Assembly (NCBI GenBank): GCA_964405755.1
Contig: CAYOPF010000127.1
Span: 1 to 6,518 of the forward strand
Length of the DNA stretch: 6,518 nt
Reading direction: 5' to 3'
Source: GWF2-33-9 sp964405755
GTDB taxonomy: Bacteria; Bacteroidota; Ignavibacteria; Kapaibacteriales; UBA2268
Positions 1 to 5,880 of the stretch are shown here, piece after piece. The position numbers were made by a program, and so were the translations under genes. The notes under the pieces are model-generated. The model did not search any database and was not told where the DNA came from. It saw only the letters and a program-made list of their open reading frames with translations. Numbering within the stretch: position 1 is the stretch's first letter; each line of letters opens with the position of its first letter.

Positions 1-497
1 TAATTAGTATTTTCAAGCACCGTAATATTATTATTCTACACGATATTGTCCGAAAGCCTTTTTTTGTTAATGAAAATGACTATATAAATATCGTTCTGAA
101 ACAAATGCAATCTAATAAAGTACATTTAGCAATTGTATTGGACGAATTTGGTGGAACTGCTGGAATAGTCTCGTTAGAAGACATTTTGGAGGAACTTGTT
201 GGCGAAATTCAAGATGAATACGACGAGGAAACCCCGCAATTTGTGAAACTTAACGAAAAATCTTTCCAAATCAATGCTTCCTTACCAGTGGTTGATGTTA
301 ATGAACATCTTCCTGTAGCACTCCCCGAAAGTGAGGATTACGAAACAATTGGCGGTTTAATTATAACTGAATTGGGAAGAATCCCCGATTTGGGTGAAAA
401 GATTAAAATCGATAATTACATCATCGAGATTTTATCATCAACCAATAGAAAAATTGAAATAATTAAACTGGAATTAAATGAAGAGGAATCTTCTTAG
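1..497 (+). CDS. CNNM/CorC (HlyC) family membrane protein, C-terminal part, 5' end off window
   Basis: The open frame enters from the left edge (first full codon at 3) and ends at TAG 495-497, leaving 164 visible residues. An internal ATG at 105 is not the start, because the family sequence continues upstream of it (LHDIVRKPFFV, near visible residues 12-22). The second CBS repeat follows, with the family hallmark DEFGGTAGIVSLEDILEEL and then VGEIQDEYDEE. After it comes the CorC/HlyC transporter-associated domain (PF03471 type), with SEDYETIGGLI and ELGRIPDLGEKI. The membrane CNNM/DUF21 domain and first CBS repeat should lie to the left of the window. The family is linked to Mg2+ or other divalent-cation transport or efflux in the inner membrane, with the CBS pair acting as a cytoplasmic nucleotide sensor. 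The visible C-terminus cannot separate a CorC-like protein from the gliding-associated GldE paralogue of Bacteroidota. The gene converges on the 547-1458 gene across 49 bp. Confidence 0.93.
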   Translation, partial: ISIFKHRNIIILHDIVRKPFFVNENDYINIVLKQMQSNKVHLAIVLDEFGGTAGIVSLEDILEELVGEIQDEYDEETPQFVKLNEKSFQINASLPVVDVNEHLPVALPESEDYETIGGLIITELGRIPDLGEKIKIDNYIIEILSSTNRKIEIIKLELNEEESS

Positions 498-546
498 TTA
501 TTCTTTTCTTGCCGATTGAATTGTAAATGGCTTGTTTGATATTCGA

Positions 547-1458
547 TTAATTTGTGTCAAATTTATATTGAAAGTTTAAACTAACAGAATATGCTCCTGA
601 CATTTGACTGCCAAAATATTCATTATAAACCGGCAATTCTGCATTCAATCCTGTCATAAAATCAGCAAAGAAAAATGAAACCTGAGGAGAGATAGTTAAA
701 TTTTTATAGCCAGAATTGATCTGAACTACTTCCCGAAGTTTGTCCTTATCTTTATAGGAAAAATTACCTGCCAACCCAACCGAAATTTGCTTAATAATTG
801 GTTTTGTTAATGCCACTGTTAATGAATGAACTGATCCAAACTGATAGTTTGCTGAGTTTTTCGAGCTAAATGTGGAGGACCAGGAACTAAATAAATCAAA
901 CTCGTAATCAGAAAATCCTTTGTGATAAAATAAACCAAGTGAATAGGCAATTGCTCCAGTAGTTGGTTGCAAATAAATATAAGTCGTATCATTAACAGAT
1001 TGAAAGGGAATAGATAAATCTGCTAATGCTGTTATTTCGTAATTGTCTTTAGGATTGAATAGTAGATTATATTTTGCACCTAATTGAGCTCTATTCCATC
1101 CATTTGTTTTGTAATTAAAGATGTAAGTTTTAATATTATTTTGAAGAATATAATTTGTCCCGACTGAGCCAGTCAATCTTTTATTAACACCATAGGATGC
1201 TTTGAACGAAACTGATGAATTCCAAAATTCACGAACAGTTGCGTTGGGAACTACTCGAGTGGATGAGTACTCTTTGTTACCTGTGGTATAATTTGTTTGG
1301 AAATTAAGTAAAACAATCCCCTCTCTTAGAGTTCCAGCCTGACTCACAGTCGATGGTGAAAGCAAACCAGAAGCCATACTACTCATGCATCCACACTGTG
1401 AGTAGAGCTCAATTGTTACAAGAAACGTAAGAATAATGGATAACGTAATTTTGGTCAT
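547..1458 (-). CDS. Putative outer-membrane beta-barrel protein with N-terminal Cys-Gly-Cys
   Basis: This 303-residue protein begins with a signal peptide: a short Lys-containing N-terminus, a hydrophobic core to about residue 18, then Tyr-Ser-Gln. Cleavage by signal peptidase I near Ser20/Gln21 would leave a mature protein starting QCGCMSSM. Cys22 and Cys24 are its only cysteines. The rest alternates polar and hydrophobic or aromatic residues in short strands separated by Gly/Asn/Asp/Ser-rich turns. The last strand (YSVSLNFQYKF, 290-300) has Tyr, Val, Leu, Phe, Tyr and Phe on one face and ends three residues before the C-terminus, as expected of an outer-membrane beta-barrel. I do not recognise a named family, and function is unknown. 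The ATG shares its A with the TAA stop of the upstream thioredoxin-like gene (TAATG), so the two are probably translated together. A lipoprotein is unlikely, because Gln at position -1 does not fit a lipobox. Confidence 0.85.
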   Translation of the reverse strand: MTKITLSIILTFLVTIELYSQCGCMSSMASGLLSPSTVSQAGTLREGIVLLNFQTNYTTGNKEYSSTRVVPNATVREFWNSSVSFKASYGVNKRLTGSVGTNYILQNNIKTYIFNYKTNGWNRAQLGAKYNLLFNPKDNYEITALADLSIPFQSVNDTTYIYLQPTTGAIAYSLGLFYHKGFSDYEFDLFSSWSSTFSSKNSANYQFGSVHSLTVALTKPIIKQISVGLAGNFSYKDKDKLREVVQINSGYKNLTISPQVSFFFADFMTGLNAELPVYNEYFGSQMSGAYSVSLNFQYKFDTN

Positions 1459-1925
1459 TAAATATGTTCAATTAATTCAGATAATACATCAAATTTTGGA
1501 GAGAATTTTGTTATCTTATTCGAAAAATAAACTATAACAAGAGTTGGAGTCGATTTCACTCCATAATACTTATAAGTATCCGTTGGTTCGGTATTGTATT
1601 CGTCCAAAACAATTAGCTGTAGTTTTTCGTTATTTCTTGGTAATGCTTCAATAATCTTATAAATACGTGGTACTTCTATTCTACAAGTGCCACAATCAGG
1701 ATTAGCAAATACATTTATAAAATTGACCGAATCCAACCTCGACGATAATAATTCTGCTTTATTCAAATCAACAGTATAGTTCCTATAAGCTTCTTCGTAC
1801 CAATAATTGGAATTTCTCCATTCCAAAAATGTAACTCGTCCTACCAATTCATTTTTATTAGTTGATTTGCATCCCCAAAAAGCAAAAATTACAAGCATAA
1901 ACAGCAAATAATATCTTTTCTTCAT
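1458..1925 (-). CDS. Thioredoxin-fold lipoprotein with CGTC motif
   Basis: This 155-residue protein has a basic N-terminus (MKKR), a hydrophobic stretch at 5-17 and a loose lipobox ending Phe-Trp-Gly-Cys19, so it is probably lipid-anchored outside the inner membrane. Residues from about 65 onward read as a thioredoxin fold. A hydrophobic strand (VNFINVFANP) leads into the redox motif Cys78-Gly-Thr-Cys81, then a helix, a second strand (LQLIVLD) and KSTPTLVIVYF, in which Pro127 is the expected cis-proline. The first Cys is preceded by Pro-Asp, as in TlpA-like periplasmic thioredoxins. The likely role is periplasmic thiol-disulfide exchange. The partner is not known, but the coupled downstream protein has a CxC motif. 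Residues 20-64 are not recognisable. No Shine-Dalgarno sequence precedes the ATG; the leader is A/T-rich. It lies 58 bp downstream of icmF and could be read through from it or use its own promoter. Confidence 0.88.
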   Translation of the reverse strand: MKKRYYLLFMLVIFAFWGCKSTNKNELVGRVTFLEWRNSNYWYEEAYRNYTVDLNKAELLSSRLDSVNFINVFANPDCGTCRIEVPRIYKIIEALPRNNEKLQLIVLDEYNTEPTDTYKYYGVKSTPTLVIVYFSNKITKFSPKFDVLSELIEHI

Positions 1926-1945
1926 TTTGGTTAAAAATTTAAACT

Positions 1946-1953
1946 CAAACTTA
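1946..1953 (-). promoter_or_regulatory. Candidate Bacteroidota-type -7 element for the thioredoxin-lipoprotein/barrel pair
   Basis: On the minus strand this reads TAAGTTTG, matching the TAnnTTTG -7 consensus of the Bacteroidota housekeeping sigma factor. It ends 20 bp before the ATG at 1925, which would give a leader of roughly 14 nt. No good TTTG -33 box is seen at the expected distance upstream, and such matches occur by chance in AT-rich DNA, so this is tentative. Confidence 0.3.
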
Positions 1954-1983
1954 CAAAAAAATTAATTTGTATAAAAATACTAA

Positions 1984-4900
1984 TTACATTCCTCTTCGGT
2001 ATTTTCCGCCAACTTCGTACAGCACTCGTGTTATCTGACCCATCGAACAATATTCGACAGTATTCAACAATTCCTCAAAAATATTACCACCAGTAAGGCA
2101 CACTTTTCTTAATCTTTCTAAATACAACGCAGATTTATCTTCGTGTATTTGCTTGAATTTCTCCAGATCATCAATCCGAGATTTTTTCTCATCGTCCGAT
2201 GCTCGAGTAATTGGCATTTTATCATAATAATTCTCGGGATTTGATGGCAAAAACGTATTTACACCAATAATTGGATATTCCCCATTTTGTTTTAAATATT
2301 CGTAATACATCGATTCCTCTTGAATTTTCGATCTTTGATATTGAGTTTCCATTGCTCCCAACGCACCTCCTCGTCTGGACAGATTTTCGAATTCCTTCAA
2401 TACTGCTTCCTCGACCAGTTCGGTTAATTCTTCGATAATAAACGAACCTTGATTTGGATTTTCGTTGTAAAGAACACCAAATTCTTTAGAAGTAATTAAC
2501 TGGATAGCCATTGCCCGTCGGACTGATTCTTCCGTAGGGGTTGTAATTGCTTCATCGTAGGAATTGGTGTGCAAAGAATTGCAATTGTCATAAAGTGCAA
2601 TAAGTGCCTGAAGGGTAGTTCGAATGTCATTAAATTCGATTTCTTGAGCATGCAGCGAACGACCGGACGTTTGTATGTGATATTTTAGTTTCTGACTTTT
2701 TTCGTCAGCATCATATCGGTTTTTCATAGCAATTGCCCAAATTCGGCGTGCAACTCTTCCAATAACAGAATATTCTGGATCCATACCATTTGAAAAGAAA
2801 AATGAGAGATTTGGTGCAAAATTGTCAATTGGAATTCCACGACTTAAAAAATACTCTACATATGTAAATCCATTTGCCAAAGTAAATGCTAATTGGGTAA
2901 TTGGATTGGCACCTGCTTCGGCAATATGATATCCACTAATACTTAATGAATAATAATTCCGAATTTTATTTTTTGATAGATATTCCTGCAAATCTCCAAT
3001 TAGTTTCAAGGCAAAATCGATTGAAAAAATTATTGTATTTTGTGCTTGGTCTTCCTTCAACATGTCTGCTTGAACAGTCCCTCTTAACTTCTGAAAAGTT
3101 TCGATTTTCAGATTATGTTTTTCTTGGTCAGTCAATTGTTTCCCGTCTGCTTGCAAGCTTTTGAGTTGCCTTTGATATGCAGTCATAAAGTAGAATGCCA
3201 CCATAATTGGAGCTGGGGCATTAATTGTCATACTCACGCTTGTCAATGCTTCTGTTTGGTCGAACCCTTCCAGCAATTTATCCATATCTTCAATTGTGCA
3301 TATCGAAACACCACTTTCGCCAATTTTTCCATAAATATCGGGTCGCAAATCGGGGTCCTCGGCATAAAGTGTAATTCCATCGAATGCAACTGAAAGCCTC
3401 TTGGAATCTTCCCCTTGAGTTAAGTAATGAAAACGTTTGTTAGTTCTTTCGGGGCCACCCTCGCCTGCAAATTGTCGCTTAGGATCTTCGGTTGTTCGTT
3501 TAAATGGGAAAACTCCTGCTGTGTAAGGAAATTCGCCAGGGAAATTCTCTTTGTAGTAAAATTTGGCGATATCTGCCCAAGAGGTATATCGTGGAAAAGC
3601 TATTTTTGGAATTTTTGTACCCGATAGACTTTTTCGGCTCATAGGTAAATTCATTTTTTTACCTTGAATTTCGTATTCGCAAACTTCCTGGTCGAATTCC
3701 TTTTTCTTCTCGTCCCAGTTTGCCATAAATTGAACTAATTCGGGGTCGAGTTGTTCCCATTTAATTTTGAATTTTTCATGCAACTTTTTCATCACATCTG
3801 GTTCGTCTATCAATTTCATTGTTTCTTTAATTGATTGAACGTCTGATGCTAATTGCGCTTGCTCTTGTGCTTTTTGATGATACTTACGAATTGATTCGGC
3901 AATTTCTGCTAAATAGTTGATTCGTTTATGTGGAATTATACTTGTTTCCTTGATGTAGTCTGTTGGCAGAAGTCCAATCAAATCATTCTTTATTTTCAAA
4001 TCTACATTCTTTTCGGCAATTGCATTAAGCATATCCTTGAAAAGTCTGTTCACACCATGGTTGTTGAAATGATTGCTGCTAAGAGAATAAACTGGCAATT
4101 GGTTTTCTTCTAATGATTTGTTATGGTCTACTTTAGCACCACGATTTCGAATATAGTTAATCATGACTTCTCGATAGGCATCCTCGGCACCAATTTTTTC
4201 GGATTTATTTATCGCTATAAAATCGGCATAATCCAGCATATCTATTTTTTCCAACTGCGAAGGAGCACCAAATTCTGAAGTCATCACATATAAAGTTAAA
4301 TTGCTTATTTCTGTTATTCGACTATCGCCTTGACCAATTCCACTTGTTTCGACGAAAATTATATCGAAACCGCAGGTTTTTAATATTTCTACTGAATCGG
4401 AGATAGCGACTGATAATTCATTTCTGCTGGAGCGAGTTGCAAACGAACGAAAATACACTCTATCACTATAAATCTGATTATATCGGATTCTGTCCCCAAG
4501 TAATGCACCCGATGTTTTACTTTTAGTTGGATCTATTGCCAAAATAGCAATGCGAGTACCTTCTGTATAACTAACAAGTTTTCCAATCAGTTCATCGATT
4601 AATGAACTTTTACCACTTCCTCCTGTACCAGTAACTCCTATTACAACACTTTGTTTATGAATATATTTATTGATTAATTCGCGGACTGGAGCAAGTTGGT
4701 GGCAGTCGCCATCACAATTTTCAATATATGTAAGTTGCCTTGCAATTGATAAATCGTTGCTTTTGGGGTTGTTAACAAGAGTTTCCTCGTTAATTTCTAA
4801 TTTTGGTCTCTTGACTTTTGCTTCTCGCAGTTTTTGGATAATATCATCGGCAATACCATCAATTCCAATCTTTTGCCCATCGGCTGCATGGTACAACCTT

Positions 4901-5229
4901 GTAACGCCATACTTTTCGAGTTCGTCGATTTCGCTTGGTAGAATCACTCCCCCACCTCCACCAAACACCCTGATGTATCCTGCATTATTATCTTTTAGGC
5001 TGTCTATGAGATATCTAAAATATTCATTGTGGCCTCCCTGGTAGGATGAAATTAATATACCGTCAGCATCTTCTTGCAAAGCTGTCCTTATCACCTCGCC
5101 AACACTTCGGTTGTGACCTAAATGAACAACCTCTGCACCTCGTTTTTGTAACAACCTTCTGAATAAATTAATGGATACATCGTGACCATCAAACAATGAT
5201 GCGGCAATTACTACTTTGATTTTTTCCAT
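1984..5229 (-). CDS. icmF: IcmF: fused coenzyme B12-dependent isobutyryl-CoA mutase with G-protein chaperone
   Basis: This full-length, 1081-residue cytoplasmic enzyme is predicted to interconvert isobutyryl-CoA and n-butyryl-CoA using adenosylcobalamin. Residues 1-135 are the B12-binding domain: SLFDGHDVS has the cobalt-ligand His16, followed by LGHNRS, SSYQGGH and FGGGGGVILP. Residues about 190-410 are a MeaB/MMAA-like GTPase: P-loop GTGGSGKS (201-208), IDPTKSKTSGALLGDR (232-247), ETSGIGQGD (294-302) and NKSE (341-344), where NKxD is usual. A helical linker follows (about 435-515). The mutase barrel spans about 540-1081: FPFKR, DPKRQFAGEG, SVSMTIN, SGYHIAEAGA with catalytic His768, FAPNLSFFF, HIQTSGRSLHAQ and SLHTNSYDEA. 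Phe574 and Gln730 align with Tyr89 and Arg207 of methylmalonyl-CoA mutase, the pattern of isobutyryl-CoA mutases. The GTPase domain is expected to gate cofactor loading and repair. Length and domain order fit IcmF. The ATG at 5229 starts the conserved B12 domain directly, with no Shine-Dalgarno sequence. Confidence 0.97.
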   Translation of the reverse strand: MEKIKVVIAASLFDGHDVSINLFRRLLQKRGAEVVHLGHNRSVGEVIRTALQEDADGILISSYQGGHNEYFRYLIDSLKDNNAGYIRVFGGGGGVILPSEIDELEKYGVTRLYHAADGQKIGIDGIADDIIQKLREAKVKRPKLEINEETLVNNPKSNDLSIARQLTYIENCDGDCHQLAPVRELINKYIHKQSVVIGVTGTGGSGKSSLIDELIGKLVSYTEGTRIAILAIDPTKSKTSGALLGDRIRYNQIYSDRVYFRSFATRSSRNELSVAISDSVEILKTCGFDIIFVETSGIGQGDSRITEISNLTLYVMTSEFGAPSQLEKIDMLDYADFIAINKSEKIGAEDAYREVMINYIRNRGAKVDHNKSLEENQLPVYSLSSNHFNNHGVNRLFKDMLNAIAEKNVDLKIKNDLIGLLPTDYIKETSIIPHKRINYLAEIAESIRKYHQKAQEQAQLASDVQSIKETMKLIDEPDVMKKLHEKFKIKWEQLDPELVQFMANWDEKKKEFDQEVCEYEIQGKKMNLPMSRKSLSGTKIPKIAFPRYTSWADIAKFYYKENFPGEFPYTAGVFPFKRTTEDPKRQFAGEGGPERTNKRFHYLTQGEDSKRLSVAFDGITLYAEDPDLRPDIYGKIGESGVSICTIEDMDKLLEGFDQTEALTSVSMTINAPAPIMVAFYFMTAYQRQLKSLQADGKQLTDQEKHNLKIETFQKLRGTVQADMLKEDQAQNTIIFSIDFALKLIGDLQEYLSKNKIRNYYSLSISGYHIAEAGANPITQLAFTLANGFTYVEYFLSRGIPIDNFAPNLSFFFSNGMDPEYSVIGRVARRIWAIAMKNRYDADEKSQKLKYHIQTSGRSLHAQEIEFNDIRTTLQALIALYDNCNSLHTNSYDEAITTPTEESVRRAMAIQLITSKEFGVLYNENPNQGSFIIEELTELVEEAVLKEFENLSRRGGALGAMETQYQRSKIQEESMYYEYLKQNGEYPIIGVNTFLPSNPENYYDKMPITRASDDEKKSRIDDLEKFKQIHEDKSALYLERLRKVCLTGGNIFEELLNTVEYCSMGQITRVLYEVGGKYRRGM

Positions 5230-5267
5230 TTTATTTTAATATTTTATTTTCAAAATTTTCAAATTAA

Positions 5268-5275
5268 CAAAATTA
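5268..5275 (-). promoter_or_regulatory. Candidate -7 element for icmF
   Basis: On the minus strand this reads TAATTTTG, an exact TAnnTTTG match 38 bp before the icmF ATG. It lies in the 97-bp gap between rlpA and icmF, which otherwise holds only AT-rich sequence and no clear terminator hairpin. The heptamer AATTTTG recurs nearer the start (5251-5257). No -33 TTTG is visible at the usual spacing, so the call is weak. Confidence 0.25.
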
Positions 5276-5326
5276 AACTTTTAAATTTGTTTAATATATA
5301 TTTTTTCTTTTAATTTTACAAAACAT

Positions 5327-5746
5327 TTATTCTAGAATTTCGATTTCAACTTGGGAAACTCCATCTCGAATCATATCAATCTGACGGGCTGCCGTATATG
5401 ATAAATCAATAATCCGACCTTCAACAAAGGGTCCCCGGTCGTTAATGACAACAATAACACTGAGATTGTTCTTAAGATTTGTTACACGCACCAAAGTACC
5501 AAATGGAATCGATTTGTGGGCCGCTGTCATTTTATTGTTATCGAATAATTCGCCACTTGCAGTTTTCCTCCCATTAAATTCATTTCCGTAGTACGAAGCG
5601 AGACCTTTAAATTTTTGTCCAGCCAAATCCTTTGGATTATTATCGCTTAATATATTATCTGAATTATTCGAATTAAATCTTATAATCGATGAGCATCCAA
5701 TAAAAATAAACAGGAAAAAAATCAAGAAAAATATTTTTAAATTCAT
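5327..5746 (-). CDS. rlpA: RlpA-like lipoprotein (septal-ring lytic transglycosylase family), DPBB domain only
   Basis: With the start placed at ATG 5746, the 139-residue protein begins MNLK, runs through a very hydrophobic stretch and reaches a lipobox ending Phe-Ile-Gly-Cys18. That is a standard lipoprotein signal. After an Asn/Asp/Ser-rich tether (19-47) comes a double-psi beta-barrel: GLASYYGNEFNGRKTASGE (48-66), TAAHKSIPFGT (74-84), VTNLKN and VINDRGPFVEGRIIDLS (100-116). Glu66, His77 and Asp103 have the same spacing as catalytic Glu120, His131 and Asp157 of Pseudomonas aeruginosa RlpA. Family members cleave glycan strands of denuded peptidoglycan and affect daughter-cell separation. No SPOR domain is present; the protein ends right after the barrel, so septal targeting by SPOR is not expected. 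A longer in-frame ATG at 5884 exists, but its extra 46 residues are translated from the antisense strand of the tRNA gene and are rejected. No Shine-Dalgarno sequence is seen. Confidence 0.93.
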   Translation of the reverse strand: MNLKIFFLIFFLFIFIGCSSIIRFNSNNSDNILSDNNPKDLAGQKFKGLASYYGNEFNGRKTASGELFDNNKMTAAHKSIPFGTLVRVTNLKNNLSVIVVINDRGPFVEGRIIDLSYTAARQIDMIRDGVSQVEIEILE

Positions 5747-5775
5747 TGATATATAAGAAAAAAATGTTAATTTTG
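5746..5775 (+). promoter_or_regulatory. Candidate -33/-7 promoter for tRNA-His
   Basis: ATTG (5745-5748, near TTTG) and TAATTTTG (5768-5775, exact TAnnTTTG) are separated by 19 bp, the spacing known for the Bacteroidota housekeeping promoter. Transcription would start about 7 bp downstream, near 5782, shortly before the tRNA 5' end at 5790. The -33 element overlaps the divergent rlpA start codon. This is the best-formed promoter candidate in the window, but it rests on short motifs in AT-rich DNA. Confidence 0.4.
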
Positions 5776-5789
5776 TAATTCTATAAAAT

Positions 5790-5863
5790 GGCGGAAGTAG
5801 CTCAGTAGGTAGAGCATCAGATTGTGGCTCTGAGGGTCGTGGGTTCGAGCCCCATCTTTCGCC
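5790..5863 (+). tRNA. tRNA-His (anticodon GTG)
   Basis: The cloverleaf folds by eye. The acceptor stem pairs GCGGAAG (5791-5797) with CTTTCGC (5856-5862), including one G-U pair. The D arm is GCTC/GAGC, and the anticodon arm is TCAGA/TCTGA around loop TTGTGGC, with GTG at 5824-5826. A 5-nt variable loop follows, and the T arm GTGGG-TTCGAGC-CCCAT has one G-U pair. G at 5790 faces C at 5863, giving the extra G-1:C73 pair that HisRS needs in bacteria and supporting the histidine assignment. The bases after C73 are CAA, so the 3' CCA is not encoded and must be added by the CCA-adding enzyme. The gene lies on the strand opposite its neighbours and is divergent from rlpA. No terminator hairpin with a T-run is seen downstream. 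Confidence 0.97.
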
Positions 5864-5880
5864 CAACATTTCGAGAACTC

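Noticed and set aside
549..563. Perfect inverted repeat AATTTG-TGT-CAAATT as a terminator between the convergent genes
   Set aside because: The stem is only 6 bp and nearly all A-T, it overlaps the stop codon of the minus-strand gene, and no T-run follows closely on either strand. It could form by chance in DNA of this composition.
1387..1401. Lipobox at Tyr-Ser-Gln-Cys22 of the barrel protein
   Set aside because: Gln before the Cys does not fit signal peptidase II sites, whereas Ser-Gln endings are common at signal peptidase I sites in Bacteroidota.
1959..1968. AAATTAATTT palindrome in the gap downstream of icmF
   Set aside because: It has no loop and only A-T pairs, so it is neither a convincing terminator nor a known operator; such palindromes are common in AT-rich gaps.
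4670..5044. 124-residue plus-strand open frame with hydrophobic and Pro-rich stretches
   Set aside because: It lies wholly inside icmF on the opposite strand, and its sequence mirrors the conserved B12-domain and linker codons. The shorter plus-strand frames inside icmF (2946-4113) and at 6152-6424 are shadows for the same reason.
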